Source: Pontibacter ruber (GTDB taxonomy: Bacteria > Bacteroidota > Bacteroidia > Cytophagales > Hymenobacteraceae). From it: a stretch of DNA of 64,000 nt. The notes under the pieces were generated by a model that was not told the origin of the DNA, did not search any database, and worked only from the letters and a program-made list of their open reading frames with translations. Position numbers and translations under genes: made by a program. The DNA lies in assembly GCF_023630205.1 (NCBI RefSeq), contig NZ_JALPRR010000003.1:930001-994000 (forward strand), in the 5' to 3' direction. Below, piece by piece: positions 9,042 to 18,765 of this stretch; position 1 is the stretch's first letter; each line of letters opens with the position of its first letter.

Positions 9042-10927
9042 AGCAGCAGACTTAAGGTTAGAATAAGTACGGCACCCACCACCACGCCCGTAATGTAGTT
9101 GCGCAGCACGCCGTCCTGGGTGCGGGAGAGGGCCCGGTTCAGCGTTTCCGCCAGTGAGGCCATACCGGTATAGATCTCGTCGATTACATCGGCTTTGTTC
9201 AGTTTAGACAGGTACACGTAGGGCCGCACAAACAGCATGTCGTAGAGTTTATCAAAGCCCCAGCCTGAGAACCAGAAGTCCCGAATGGCCATTGTAACTT
9301 TGGACCGCGTTATAGTTTCCTGGAAAGCCGCAGGGCGGGCGTAGAAGAAGAGGAATGCCAGAAAAAGGCCCACAACAGAAACACCGGCAGCCAGCGTCTG
9401 GAACATCCATTCCGACTCACCTATGGTTTCGTCCACGGCTATACCTGGCAGCACCGGCTGCAGCAGGTCCGAAAACAAGGTCAGGTGCGCAAAGTTGTGC
9501 GGTAGTTCGATAAATCCGCCTACGGTGGAAAGTATAGCCAGAATCACCAGCGGCACCACCATCACCAGGCCCGGCGGGTGGGAGACGTGTGTTTTGGCTT
9601 CGCCGTAGAAGGTGATGAACACCATCCGGAACGTATAAATAGCCGTGATAAAGGCGCCTACCAATGCCGCCAAGTATAGCCATACATTACCACGCTCGCC
9701 TGCCAGGGCATACCACAGGATCTGGTCTTTGCTGTAAAAACCTGCTGTTACCAGAGGCAGCGCAGCCAGTGAAGCAGCCCCGATCAGGAAGGTCCAGAAT
9801 ACCACAGGCAAAGCTCTGCGCAGGCCGCCCATCTGCCGCATGTCCTGCTCGTGGTGCAGCGCGATAATGATGGCCCCGGCACACAGGAAAAGCAGCGCCT
9901 TAAAGAAGGCATGAATCATGAAATGAAAGATACCTGCCGACCAGGCGCCCACACCCAGCGCCAGGAACATGTACCCGATCTGGCTGATGGTAGAGTAGGC
10001 GAGCACGCGTTTCAGGTCGTATTGCGTGAGGGCGGTGCAGCCGGCAATAAGCAACGTAACAGCTCCTACTATCGCTACAGCCATCATGGCAGGCGGCGCC
10101 AGTTCGAAGATGACGTTGGTACGGGCGATCAGGTATACGCCGGCCGTTACCATGGTAGCCGCATGTATCAACGCACTCACAGGCGTAGGACCAGCCATCG
10201 CGTCTGGCAACCAGGTTTGCAGCGGCAACTGACCGGATTTACCCACGGCTCCTCCCAATAATAAAAAGGCAGTCAGCACCGCCTTTTGTGAACCAACCGG
10301 CCAAGTTTGGGGAGCTTCAGAAAGTATAGCCTGTATATTAAGCGTGCCGAAAGTCTGGAAAAGTATAAACAAGCCGATAGCCATAGCCGTATCGCCGACG
10401 CGCGTGATGATGAAGGCTTTTCGGGCAGCATACCCGTTTGCAGGATTTTTATACCAGAACCCGATGAGCAGGTAGCTGCACAAGCCAACGCCTTCCCAGC
10501 CTAAGTATAAAAGCAGCAGGTTATCGGCCAGCACCAGCATGAGCATAGAGCCTACAAACAGGTTCATGCAGGCAAAGAAGCGTGCAAAGTCCTCTTCATC
10601 GGCCATATAGCCAGCCGAGTAAACGTGTATCAGGAAGCCGACAAACGTAACCACAAACACAAAGACCAGCGACAGCGCGTCGAGGTGGAAAGCTATGCCG
10701 GGGCTAAACCCTGCAACATCAAACCAGGTCCAGACCTGCTGCACGTAAAAGTCAGGGCGTGCCGAAAGGAACTGGAAGCCCAGCAGCAGTGTGATCAGCG
10801 CGGAAAAGCCTACGCTGCCGGCACCAAGTATAGCCACCAGGTTGCGCGGCATGCGCCGGCCAAAAAGGATGAGCAGGAGGGCGCCGGCAAAAGGCAAGGC
10901 GGGTATTAACCAAAGTAGATTTTCCAT
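9038..10927 (-). CDS. nuoL: NADH-quinone oxidoreductase subunit L
   Basis: 629 aa, the largest antiporter-like subunit, with the long lateral helix at its C-terminus. The N-terminus MENLLWLIPALPFAGALLL, the core GWEGVGLCSYLLIGFWY (about 143-160) and KSGQLPLQTWLPDAMAGPTPVSALIHAATMVTAG (about 230-262) are diagnostic. Distal proton channel of complex I. It follows nuoK after 3 bp and overlaps nuoM by 4 bp, all in one operon. Confidence 0.97.
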   Translation of the reverse strand: MENLLWLIPALPFAGALLLILFGRRMPRNLVAILGAGSVGFSALITLLLGFQFLSARPDFYVQQVWTWFDVAGFSPGIAFHLDALSLVFVFVVTFVGFLIHVYSAGYMADEEDFARFFACMNLFVGSMLMLVLADNLLLLYLGWEGVGLCSYLLIGFWYKNPANGYAARKAFIITRVGDTAMAIGLFILFQTFGTLNIQAILSEAPQTWPVGSQKAVLTAFLLLGGAVGKSGQLPLQTWLPDAMAGPTPVSALIHAATMVTAGVYLIARTNVIFELAPPAMMAVAIVGAVTLLIAGCTALTQYDLKRVLAYSTISQIGYMFLALGVGAWSAGIFHFMIHAFFKALLFLCAGAIIIALHHEQDMRQMGGLRRALPVVFWTFLIGAASLAALPLVTAGFYSKDQILWYALAGERGNVWLYLAALVGAFITAIYTFRMVFITFYGEAKTHVSHPPGLVMVVPLVILAILSTVGGFIELPHNFAHLTLFSDLLQPVLPGIAVDETIGESEWMFQTLAAGVSVVGLFLAFLFFYARPAAFQETITRSKVTMAIRDFWFSGWGFDKLYDMLFVRPYVYLSKLNKADVIDEIYTGMASLAETLNRALSRTQDGVLRNYITGVVVGAVLILTLSLLL

Positions 10928-10930
10928 AGC

Positions 10931-11239
10931 TTATCCGAACATTTTATTGGCTGCGTCGCTGTCGAGGGTTTTCAGCTGGTGGTGGAGCTGAAGTATAAGT
11001 GCGAGCCCCACCGAAACTTCGGCAGCGGCCATCGTGAGGATGAAGATGAACATCACCTGCCCGTCGGGTTGCGCCCAGCGCGTAGCGGCTACGATGAAGG
11101 CCAGTCCGGCTGCGTTGAGCATGATCTCCACCGAGATCAGCATAAAGATGATGTTGCGCCGGATGAGCACGCTGATCAGCCCGAGCGTGAAAAGTATACC
11201 TGCCAGCAACAGGCCGGCTTCCATGGGAATATTGGTCAT
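10931..11239 (-). CDS. nuoK: NADH-quinone oxidoreductase subunit K
   Basis: 102 aa with three membrane helices, normal for NuoK. The conserved acidic residues of the proton path appear as [15 protein letters not shown] (first Glu) and [14 protein letters not shown] (second Glu). The start overlaps the nuoJ stop by 4 bp. Confidence 0.96.
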   Translation of the reverse strand: MTNIPMEAGLLLAGILFTLGLISVLIRRNIIFMLISVEIMLNAAGLAFIVAATRWAQPDGQVMFIFILTMAAAEVSVGLALILQLHHQLKTLDSDAANKMFG

Positions 11240-11763
11240 ATTTCGCTCCTTTCCAGAAAACGGTGAACCACTTTTTTCTTTTGCCTACCCAAATGATAGG
11301 CGCCCACTATACCGGCCATCAGCAGCATGCCGCACAGCTGCACGCCCAGCAGGTAGGGTCCGTACAAAGCCAGGCCTACTTCCCGGGCGTCTACGGGCTG
11401 GTTGTTGATGGTCGGCATGTCTTCGGCAATCACCAGGTAAGCCAGTTCAGCCAGCAGCACCAGCGAGAGCAGGGCAGGACCGATCCAGGTTTTAGGCCGG
11501 AGCCAGGTTTTTTCCTGCTGCACGTCCTCGTTGGTCAGGTTCAGCATCATGATCACGAAGATGATGAGTACCACAATGGCTCCGGCGTAAATGATGACCT
11601 CTAGAGCCGCCATAAACGGAGCGCCCAATGTGAAAAACACCACCGCTACAGCCAGGAATGACACCACCAGATAGAGCAGCGCATGGATCATGTTGTAGTT
11701 GGTGATCACCATGATAGTGGCCAGTATGGCGATAGCGGAGGCTACATAGAAGGTCAGTTCCAT
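11236..11763 (-). CDS. nuoJ: NADH-quinone oxidoreductase subunit J
   Basis: 175 aa, five predicted membrane helices. The conserved helix [22 protein letters not shown] (about 53-75), which holds the pi-bulge segment of complex I, is clear. The C-terminus is short and basic ([17 protein letters not shown]). It follows nuoI after 3 bp and overlaps nuoK. Confidence 0.95.
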   Translation of the reverse strand: MELTFYVASAIAILATIMVITNYNMIHALLYLVVSFLAVAVVFFTLGAPFMAALEVIIYAGAIVVLIIFVIMMLNLTNEDVQQEKTWLRPKTWIGPALLSLVLLAELAYLVIAEDMPTINNQPVDAREVGLALYGPYLLGVQLCGMLLMAGIVGAYHLGRQKKKVVHRFLERSEI

Positions 11764-11766
11764 AGG

Positions 11767-12282
11767 TTATGGGATTAAGCTTTTGATGTCTACCGGAGGC
11801 AGTTCGTTTTCTGCCTCGCCTTTGTCTTTTCCGCCAATGGCCATGCCGGCTACTTTGTAGTAATTGTAGCCCGGATACTTGCCTTCTCCGTTTATGAGCA
11901 GGTCCTGCTTCTCGAACACCAGGTTCTGGCGGTTGTATTCGCCCATTTCAAAATCAGGGGTGAGCTGGATGGCGTAAGTGGGGCAGGCCTCTTCGCAGAA
12001 TCCGCAAAAAATGCAGCGCGAAAAGTTGATCCGGAAAAACTCTGGGTAGCGCCGACCGTGCTCGTCTTCGGTGGGCTGCAGGGCAATGCAATCTACGGGG
12101 CAGGCGACGGCGCACAGGTTGCAGGCCACGCAGCGTTCGCCGCCGTCCGGGTCGCGCGTCAGCACAATGCGGCCCCGCCAGCGCGTTGAAAGTTTGGCTT
12201 TGTGCTCCGGATACTCGATGGTCTCCCGCTTGTGGAAGGCGTGCAAAAATGTGAGCCACATACTGCGCAGTAAACTAAACAT
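11767..12282 (-). CDS. nuoI: NADH-quinone oxidoreductase subunit I (2x[4Fe-4S])
   Basis: 171 aa ferredoxin-like subunit carrying clusters N6a and N6b. Both eight-Cys signatures are intact: [16 protein letters not shown] (about 51-66) and [16 protein letters not shown] (about 91-106). It passes electrons from NuoG towards NuoB. It follows nuoH across a 150-bp gap that holds a hairpin and a dispersed repeat, the largest break between nuo genes after the two-gene insert regions. Confidence 0.97.
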   Translation of the reverse strand: MFSLLRSMWLTFLHAFHKRETIEYPEHKAKLSTRWRGRIVLTRDPDGGERCVACNLCAVACPVDCIALQPTEDEHGRRYPEFFRINFSRCIFCGFCEEACPTYAIQLTPDFEMGEYNRQNLVFEKQDLLINGEGKYPGYNYYKVAGMAIGGKDKGEAENELPPVDIKSLIP

Positions 12283-12312
12283 ACCTGCTCCTTTCTTTTA
12301 TACTTGTTGTTT

Positions 12313-12336
12313 GCCTGTCCCCTTGAAGGGACAGGC
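12313..12336. repeat. Hairpin between nuoH and nuoI
   Basis: A perfect 9-bp stem (GCCTGTCCC / GGGACAGGC) with a 6-nt loop, followed on the plus strand by T-rich sequence. nuo transcription crosses it on the minus strand, so a role in mRNA processing or attenuation is more plausible than full termination. Confidence 0.55.
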
Positions 12337-12351
12337 TATTCTTTTATTTTC

Positions 12352-12425
12352 TGTCATCTCGACGATAGGAGAGATCTAAATCAAGCTATACCTGTGTCAG
12401 ATTTCTCGCTCTGCTCGAAATGACA
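12352..12425. repeat. Dispersed imperfect inverted repeat in nuoH-nuoI gap
   Basis: Arms TGTCATCTCGA (12352-12362) and TCGAAATGACA (12415-12425) pair with one mismatch. Inner arms GGAGAGATCT and AGATTTCTC also pair. Sequences of this pattern (TGTCAT-TCGA...TCGA-ATGACA) recur between genes in Bacteroidota as short palindromic repeats; this is from memory, not a search. Confidence 0.6.
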
Positions 12426-12432
12426 ATCTGAG

Positions 12433-13392
12433 TTACTCATTCATCAGCACAATTGCTGCCGTTACCATCAGGTTTACCAGGGTGAGCGGCAGCAGGATCT
12501 TCCAGCCGTACTCCATCAGTTGGTCGTAGCGGGGGCGTGGTAAGGAGGCGCGCAGCAGGATGAAGATCATCAGGAAAGCGCCTACTTTAAGAATGAACCA
12601 TACGATCGGCGGGAGGAAGTCCGGGCCGAGCCAGCCGCCGAAGTATAAAGTCACCACCATACAGGAAATGAGCGTTATGCCCAGGTACTCCCCGATGAAG
12701 AACATGCCGAACTTCATGCCGGAGTACTCGGAGTGGAAACCCGCTATCAGCTCACTTTCTGCTTCCGGTATGTCGAAGGGCAGGCGGTGCGTTTCGGCTA
12801 CGCCGGCGATGAAGAAGATCACAAAGCCGATGATCTGCGGAATAAAAAACCACAGCCCCCGCTGCGACTCCACGATATCCACCAAGCTGAAAGAACCGCT
12901 TAGCAGCACCACGCCCATCAGTGCCAGGCCCATGAACACTTCGTAAGAGATCATCTGCGCTGCACCGCGCATGGCACCCAGCAAACTATACTTGTTGTTA
13001 GAAGCCCAGCCACCCAATATGATACTATAAGCACCCATCGACGACATGGCCAGGAAGAAAAGCACGCCAATGTTAAGGTCAACCACGATTATGCCCGGGG
13101 CAAACGGTATAACCACAAAGCTCATCAGCACCGAGATCAGCACGATGGTAGGCGCCAGTACAAACACTATTTTATCGGCAAAAGGGGGTATCCAATCTTC
13201 CTTAAAAAAGAGCTTGAGTGAGTCGGCTACCACGATGAACAGACCAAAGGGGCCGGCGCGGTTAGGGCCGTAGCGGTCCTGCCACAGCGCCAGCATGCGA
13301 CGCTCGACCCAGATCATGCCGGCTGCCACGTTGAGCAGCACGAACAGCACGCCTCCGATAATCAGGAGATAATTTGGGGCTGATTCTTCCAT
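12433..13392 (-). CDS. nuoH: NADH-quinone oxidoreductase subunit H
   Basis: 319 aa, about eight membrane helices, the subunit that forms the quinone entry site with NuoB and NuoD. The family motifs [21 protein letters not shown] (about 31-51) and [15 protein letters not shown]-like [20 protein letters not shown] (about 205-224) are present. Start ATG 13392 is supported by AAGGAGG eight bases upstream and overlaps the nuoG end by 31 bp. Confidence 0.96.
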   Translation of the reverse strand: MEESAPNYLLIIGGVLFVLLNVAAGMIWVERRMLALWQDRYGPNRAGPFGLFIVVADSLKLFFKEDWIPPFADKIVFVLAPTIVLISVLMSFVVIPFAPGIIVVDLNIGVLFFLAMSSMGAYSIILGGWASNNKYSLLGAMRGAAQMISYEVFMGLALMGVVLLSGSFSLVDIVESQRGLWFFIPQIIGFVIFFIAGVAETHRLPFDIPEAESELIAGFHSEYSGMKFGMFFIGEYLGITLISCMVVTLYFGGWLGPDFLPPIVWFILKVGAFLMIFILLRASLPRPRYDQLMEYGWKILLPLTLVNLMVTAAIVLMNE

Positions 13393-16097
13393 GATGGTTC
13401 CTCCTTGTTAAGTATGGCCCAAGCGGGCATTTCTGCGAACGGCACCCCGGCCAAACCTTTCGGCAAGCCGGCAGTTCCTTTTGTCAGGTTATCATCAATG
13501 CGTACCTGCAACTGATACACGATGCCTTCTATGCTGAAGGTGAGTACCTGGCCTTCCTGCTTGTCCAGTTCCATAGCGTCGGCACGGCTCAGGGCCACAT
13601 ATGGCTCTGGTATTCGTTGGGCAATGGCCGGCGCCTGTGCGCTCTGCTCTTCCGAGCCAAAAATGTGGTAGAGCGGCAGCATGTACAGGTGGTTCCGAAT
13701 CGGCTGGAAATGCTCGGGAATTACCGTGAAGTAATGAATTTTACTTTCTTTCGGCGGCTCGATCAGGCGCAGGCCCGGGTCGCCGTGATGCAGGTGTCCG
13801 CCCACTTCTTCCTGGTACTTGTTCACCGACTGTGCCGAGTTCCAGCCCGGGTACCAGAAGAATGGATTCACCGGTGCAGGTGCCTCCCCGTGGAAGCCTT
13901 CCATAGTATAACTCAGCGGCGAATCCGGATCTTCCGGAGGTTTGGGCTCGTGCACGCTCTGGTTGGCGAACATGGCCGTACGGCCGCTGAAGCGGTGCGA
14001 CTCACGGGCTATTTTCTGACCGGCCACTCTGAAGTTAGCAGGAGGCGTGATGGCTTCCACCCCTCTAAACTGCACCAGTTCCTGCGCCATCGCCTGTTTG
14101 ATGTCATCGATGTTATGCCAGTTGCTCATCTGCGGATGTGCCATAACAGTACCTAGATCAGTAAGCCAGCGCCAGCTTTCCTCTATGTCTTCCGGGGTAG
14201 GGTATACCTGGTAGAAGCGCTGCGCACGTCCTTCGTGGTTCACCAGCGTGCCGTCTGCTTCGGCAAAAGTGCCGGCCGGTAAAAGTATGGCTGCTTTTTC
14301 GGTGTTAGCAGTATGGGTATGGTCGAGTACAAGTACCTGTTTAGCGGAGTTCAGAAACTCATCAACCTTGGTTTTGCAGGCGTGGCGGTAGATATCATTT
14401 TCAAGTATGATAACCGTATCAGCGTAACCGTTCTGTACTGCCTCGAAAGCTGAGTCCATCTTGTGGCCGCCCATCATGGCCAGGCCCATGCTGTTGCATT
14501 CCGGTACGGTAAGCGAAATGCCGGTTGCCGGATTCTGCTCAAATAAAGCCGTAGCCACATTGGCAGCTGCTTTAAGTATAGCTTCGCTGCCGCTGGAGCA
14601 ACCGGAGATCACCAATGGTTTTTTAGCCGATCGTAAGGCCATAGCAATCTGCTGCGCCAGTACCTGTTCGTCTTCGGTCAGGTCGGTCATTTCCGGAGCG
14701 GAGTCGCTGAGGTAGTGGGCTACGGCAAAGCCTAAACGGGCAATGGTGTCGGGCGAGGCATGATAAGTAGCCGTGGCGACTTCATCGAGTTTGGTATCAG
14801 TGAAGGTGGCGATGAACAGCGGTCCTTTCTGGTCCTGTATCAGTTCGCGGGCGGCTGCGTCCTGCCACAGCGGAATTTTAGCCTGGGCCACCTGCTGCAA
14901 GGGCTGCTGTCTTATAGACTGCCGTACCGCCAGTGCCAGCATAGGAGCGGTGTTGGTGAGGTCTTCGCCAAGAATAAATACAGCGTCGGCAGTTTCGATC
15001 TCTTTTAAGGAGAATGTTCTGGCTGGTCCTTCTTTCAATATTTTCAGCACCAGGCAGGCCAAGTCGTGGTCGTTATCAGCTATACCGTGGTGAAAGTTCT
15101 CCTCGCCTACCAGAGTTCTTAATGCATAGTTTGATTCGAGTGAAGCGCGCGGCGAGCCAATACCGATCGCGCGACCCGTTCTAAGTATAGCTACCGCTTC
15201 CTGTACGGCGGTAACAGGTGTTACTGCTTCCGGCAACTGGCTTCTTACTAACGCTTTTCTGACACGGCCCGGGTTGTTGACAAATTCATAGCCAAAGCGA
15301 CCGCGGTCGCAGAGGAAATAGCCGTTGACTTCGCCGTTGTAGCGGTTCACGATGTTACGCAGGGTGCCGTAGCGCTCGCCAGCTGTTATGTTACACCCAA
15401 CGCTGCAGTGGTGGCAAACAGAAGGCGCCATGGTTAGGTCCCATTTGCGGGTATAATGTTGTTTCAGGGTTTTGTCTGTGAACACACCCGTTGGGCATAC
15501 TTCGGCCAGGTTGCCGCTGAACTCGCTTTCCAGCACGCCGTCTTCGCTCCGGCCAAAGTAGATGTGGTTATGGGCGGCGAACACATCCAGATCGTTACCG
15601 CCGGCATAGTCTTTATAAAAGCGCACACAGCGGTAGCACTGTATGCAGCGGTTCATTTCGTGGTTCAGGAAGGGGCCCAGGTACTGGTTGCGGTACGTAC
15701 GCTTCTGGTACTCGTAACGGCGATAGTTGTGGCCCGTCATCACGGTCATGTCCTGCAGGTGGCACGAGCCGCCCTCGTCGCATACGGCACAATCGTGCGG
15801 GTGATTTGTCATCAGCCATTCGATGATGTGACCTCTGAACTCCACAGCGTCTGCCTCGTTGATGGACAGCCGCATGCCATCGCGTACTGGTTCCATACAC
15901 GACATGGTCAGCTTGCCCTTGGTGTCTGCTTCGTCTTTAAACACCTTGACGGCACACTGGCGGCAGGCGCCTACCGAGCCCATGGCAGGGTGCCAGCAAA
16001 AGTAGGGCAGGTTCATGCCGAGGGTAAGGCAAGCTTCCAGCAGATTCTTGCCCGGCTTTACCTCGTAGGGTACATTGTCTATGAATATGGTTACCAT
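13362..16097 (-). CDS. nuoG: NADH-quinone oxidoreductase subunit G
   Basis: 911 aa Fe-S subunit of the peripheral arm. The N-terminus holds the [2Fe-2S] ligands ([20 protein letters not shown]...C, about 34-66), the His-Cys3 site ([18 protein letters not shown], about 98-115) and the N5/N4 cluster cysteines ([26 protein letters not shown]). Then come CHHCSVGCN and the molybdopterin-oxidoreductase-like body, which carries no cofactor in complex I. The region after about 700 ([34 protein letters not shown]) resembles NuoG of other Bacteroidota. It directly abuts nuoF (no gap). Confidence 0.95.
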   Translation of the reverse strand: MVTIFIDNVPYEVKPGKNLLEACLTLGMNLPYFCWHPAMGSVGACRQCAVKVFKDEADTKGKLTMSCMEPVRDGMRLSINEADAVEFRGHIIEWLMTNHPHDCAVCDEGGSCHLQDMTVMTGHNYRRYEYQKRTYRNQYLGPFLNHEMNRCIQCYRCVRFYKDYAGGNDLDVFAAHNHIYFGRSEDGVLESEFSGNLAEVCPTGVFTDKTLKQHYTRKWDLTMAPSVCHHCSVGCNITAGERYGTLRNIVNRYNGEVNGYFLCDRGRFGYEFVNNPGRVRKALVRSQLPEAVTPVTAVQEAVAILRTGRAIGIGSPRASLESNYALRTLVGEENFHHGIADNDHDLACLVLKILKEGPARTFSLKEIETADAVFILGEDLTNTAPMLALAVRQSIRQQPLQQVAQAKIPLWQDAAARELIQDQKGPLFIATFTDTKLDEVATATYHASPDTIARLGFAVAHYLSDSAPEMTDLTEDEQVLAQQIAMALRSAKKPLVISGCSSGSEAILKAAANVATALFEQNPATGISLTVPECNSMGLAMMGGHKMDSAFEAVQNGYADTVIILENDIYRHACKTKVDEFLNSAKQVLVLDHTHTANTEKAAILLPAGTFAEADGTLVNHEGRAQRFYQVYPTPEDIEESWRWLTDLGTVMAHPQMSNWHNIDDIKQAMAQELVQFRGVEAITPPANFRVAGQKIARESHRFSGRTAMFANQSVHEPKPPEDPDSPLSYTMEGFHGEAPAPVNPFFWYPGWNSAQSVNKYQEEVGGHLHHGDPGLRLIEPPKESKIHYFTVIPEHFQPIRNHLYMLPLYHIFGSEEQSAQAPAIAQRIPEPYVALSRADAMELDKQEGQVLTFSIEGIVYQLQVRIDDNLTKGTAGLPKGLAGVPFAEMPAWAILNKEEPSWKNQPQIIS

Positions 16098-17381
16098 CTA
16101 AGACCTCCAGGGACATCGTTGTTCGTGTATATGCCGTTCAAAATCCTCTCTGAAATATTTCAGAGCGCTCTGCAGTGGTTCCATGGCGCCGGGTGCCAAG
16201 GCACAAAACGTGTTGCCGGGGCCAAGGTATTTGGTGTGGAAATCCAGGATGTTTAGGTCGGTTTGCTTGCCGGTGCCGTTGTCGATGGAGCCGAGTACTT
16301 TCTCGACCCAGGGCAAACCTTCGCGGCAGGGGGTGCAGAATCCGCAGGACTCCTGTGCGAAGAAGTGCTGCAGGTTCTGCACAAATCCTACGGGACAGGT
16401 CTGATCATCTAAGACGATCATGGTGCCCGTGCCCATGCGGCTGCCGACTGCGGCAACCGAATTATAGTCCATCTTAACGTCTAAGTGTTCTTCCACCAGA
16501 AAGTCGGTGGAAGCGCCGCCCGGTAATGCTCCCCGGAATTTATAGCCGTTCTTCATACCGCCGGCATACTCTTCCAGCAACTCGCGCACGGTTACACCCA
16601 TAGGTAATTCCCAGCAGCCGGGTTTGTTTACTTTGCCGCTTACACCATAAAGTTTGGTGCCTGCATCCTCAGATTTATTCCTGCTCAATCCTTTAAACCA
16701 TTCGGCTCCGTTGTTCACGATGTGGGGCAGGCAGCAGAGGGTTTCCACGTTGTTAACTATAGTAGGTTTGCCGTAGAGGCCGCTTACTTGCGGGAAGGGT
16801 GGCTTGGCGCGTGGGTTAGCGCGTTTGCCTTCCAGTGCATTAAGCAGGGCTGTTTCTTCGCCGCACATGTAGCGCCCGACGCCGGTATGCAGGTGCATTT
16901 CCAGGCTATAGCCGGAGCCAAGTATGTTTTTGCCGAGATAGCCGGCTTCGTAGGCTTCGTTGATGGCTTTGGTAATTTCCTGTGCCGCCAGTTTATAAGC
17001 GAACCGTAGAAAAACATAGGATATATCGGCCTGTATGGCATACGAAGCTACAATCATACCTTCAATCAGCTGGTGCGGGTTGCCCTCGAGCAGGAGGCGG
17101 TCTTTAAAGGTGCCGGGCTCCATTTCATCTGCATTGGCTACGAGGTATTTTGGCCGTGGTACGTCATCGCCCATCGGCACAAAGCTCCACTTCAGGCCGG
17201 TGTTAAAGCCGGCACCGCCGCGCCCGCGCAGGTTCGAGTCTTTCACCAGCGTTTGTACTTCGGCCGGTGTCATCTCTTTCAGCACTTTGCGCACCGATTG
17301 GTAACCGCCTACCTGCTCATACTCTTTCAGGCTGAGTGGCGGTCTGCCGGGTACAATATGTTGGGTCAGCGGCTTTTCCAT
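16098..17381 (-). CDS. nuoF: NADH-quinone oxidoreductase subunit F (NADH/FMN/[4Fe-4S])
   Basis: 427 aa, the NADH-oxidising subunit. The FMN/NADH fold has GRGGAGFNTGLKWSF (about 52-66), NADEMEPGTFKDR (about 84-96) and CGEETALLNALEGKRANPR. The N3 cluster is bound by ESCGFCTPCREG (about 343-354) and a later Cys (NTFCALAPGA). It abuts nuoG and lies 4 bp after nuoE. HoxF at 39929-41650 is its hydrogenase-linked paralogue. Confidence 0.97.
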   Translation of the reverse strand: MEKPLTQHIVPGRPPLSLKEYEQVGGYQSVRKVLKEMTPAEVQTLVKDSNLRGRGGAGFNTGLKWSFVPMGDDVPRPKYLVANADEMEPGTFKDRLLLEGNPHQLIEGMIVASYAIQADISYVFLRFAYKLAAQEITKAINEAYEAGYLGKNILGSGYSLEMHLHTGVGRYMCGEETALLNALEGKRANPRAKPPFPQVSGLYGKPTIVNNVETLCCLPHIVNNGAEWFKGLSRNKSEDAGTKLYGVSGKVNKPGCWELPMGVTVRELLEEYAGGMKNGYKFRGALPGGASTDFLVEEHLDVKMDYNSVAAVGSRMGTGTMIVLDDQTCPVGFVQNLQHFFAQESCGFCTPCREGLPWVEKVLGSIDNGTGKQTDLNILDFHTKYLGPGNTFCALAPGAMEPLQSALKYFREDFERHIHEQRCPWRS

Positions 17382-17385
17382 GGGC

Positions 17386-17850
17386 TTAGTTATACTTGCT
17401 GAGGATGTCGTCTAATTGCTCGGGTGTTACATTCTGGTAGAGATCGTTGCCGACCATCAGGGCAGGGGCGCAGTCGCAGGTGCCGAGGCACACGTTGGGC
17501 AGTAGCGTGAAGCGGCCATCCGGTGTGGTTTCGCCATACTTTATACTTAGCTTCTGCATGAGGTGCTCCCGCAATCCCTCGTAACCCATCACCCAACAGC
17601 TAATGCTGTCGCAGAGTAAGATCACGTTTCTGCCCACCTGCCTGCGAAAAATGAGGTTGTAAAAGGTGGCCACACTGTCGAGTTCGTCCGGTGACATATC
17701 GAGCAGAACGGCGGTATCTTTCAGATCTTCATCCGATACCCAGCCCCGGTGCTGCTGCACCACCTTCAGCGCCTCAATGCAGGCAGCCTTTTTGCTCGGC
17801 ACCAGGCTGATCTCGTGTTCTATCTGGTGTATTTCCTCTTGCGTTAGCAT
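17386..17850 (-). CDS. nuoE: NADH-quinone oxidoreductase subunit E ([2Fe-2S] N1a)
   Basis: 154 aa thioredoxin-like ferredoxin. All four N1a ligands are present as CDSISC (about 80-85) and CLGTC (about 120-124). This contrasts with the NuoE-like part of HoxF in this window, which keeps only one. The upstream neighbour is an alpha/beta-hydrolase gene 17 bp away, not a nuo gene. Confidence 0.96.
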   Translation of the reverse strand: MLTQEEIHQIEHEISLVPSKKAACIEALKVVQQHRGWVSDEDLKDTAVLLDMSPDELDSVATFYNLIFRRQVGRNVILLCDSISCWVMGYEGLREHLMQKLSIKYGETTPDGRFTLLPNVCLGTCDCAPALMVGNDLYQNVTPEQLDDILSKYN

Positions 17851-17867
17851 TTCTATTTATTTATAAA

Positions 17868-18737
17868 TTATGAGTGAGCACTATGTCTCGCGATAAACCG
17901 AAGTATAGCTTCATTCAAAGCCTGCGGATTATCCAGTTCCATCTCATGCGAGGAGCTCGGGATCATGACACTTTCCGGCTGAGGCAGGCATTTTTTCAAT
18001 TCATCTGCGATTACATGTAAAAGTCTTAGACTTTTTTCGGCAGTAATTACCAAAGTAGGTGCCCTCACTTTTCTAATGTCGGCGCAGGTGATAAAGGGAT
18101 AGAGTTCAAAGATCATTTTAGAGCAGATGATCCCTTTCATCTCCTGTATGTTGTCGTTTATCTGCTGCTGTACTTCGGGCGGCATTTTATCATAGAAGCC
18201 GGTGTCGGCCATGATGCCATCCAGGAAAATCTTCACTCCCTGTAAGTCATCGCCGCTTTCAAAAGCCTGGGCGGATGGCAGAATCGTTTGTGTTTCCCAC
18301 TCAAAAAGAAGCCTATTCCCTTCTTCTGAATTTACCAGTAAAGACGCAACGGGAGGTTCGGCCAGGCAAAGGCTTTTTACCAGTTCGGGAAGCTCGATAG
18401 CTGTTAGCAATGCGGTATAAGCACCGAATGAATGGCCTACCAGATGCACCTGGTCAAGATTTAACTTCTTTATTAATGCTGCCAGATCATCTGCATGCGG
18501 AATAATTGTATAACCTGCCTTATCATCTGTTGACTTTGCCGGATAGGCGTAACGTCTGCTGTAGGAAATAACCCGATGCTTCTCAGAAAAAGGTCCTATT
18601 TGTCCTTCCCACATCCGGTAATCACTCAGGTTGCCATGGACCAGGATAATCGGCTCGCCCTCGCCCTGCTCTGTGTAGGAGAGGGCAATGCCGTTTATCT
18701 CGATTTCCTTAAGCTCCGTTGACGTTACTTCTTTCAT
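17868..18737 (-). CDS. Alpha/beta-hydrolase inserted in nuo operon
   Basis: 289 aa alpha/beta-hydrolase fold protein. Visible motifs are the oxyanion region LVHGNLSDYRMW (about 33-44), the nucleophile elbow GHSFGAY (Ser about 104), a possible acid (VITAEKSLR region) and the late His (SSSHEMELDNP, about 264). No signal peptide. It resembles small cytosolic esterases/hydrolases of unknown substrate. It sits between nuoCD and nuoE in the same direction with gaps of only 28 and 17 bp, so it is almost surely co-transcribed with complex I, although no known NADH dehydrogenase role exists for the family. Confidence 0.85.
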   Translation of the reverse strand: MKEVTSTELKEIEINGIALSYTEQGEGEPIILVHGNLSDYRMWEGQIGPFSEKHRVISYSRRYAYPAKSTDDKAGYTIIPHADDLAALIKKLNLDQVHLVGHSFGAYTALLTAIELPELVKSLCLAEPPVASLLVNSEEGNRLLFEWETQTILPSAQAFESGDDLQGVKIFLDGIMADTGFYDKMPPEVQQQINDNIQEMKGIICSKMIFELYPFITCADIRKVRAPTLVITAEKSLRLLHVIADELKKCLPQPESVMIPSSSHEMELDNPQALNEAILRFIARHSAHS

Positions 18738-18765
18738 TCCTTTTTCAATTCAAGACTCAGAACTC

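Noticed and set aside
12313-12336. Terminator splitting the nuo operon
   Set aside because: The T-run is on the strand opposite to nuo transcription, so full termination before nuoI is unlikely.
15456-16256. 266-codon open frame on the plus strand
   Set aside because: Antisense to nuoG/nuoF; shadow of GC-rich third positions.
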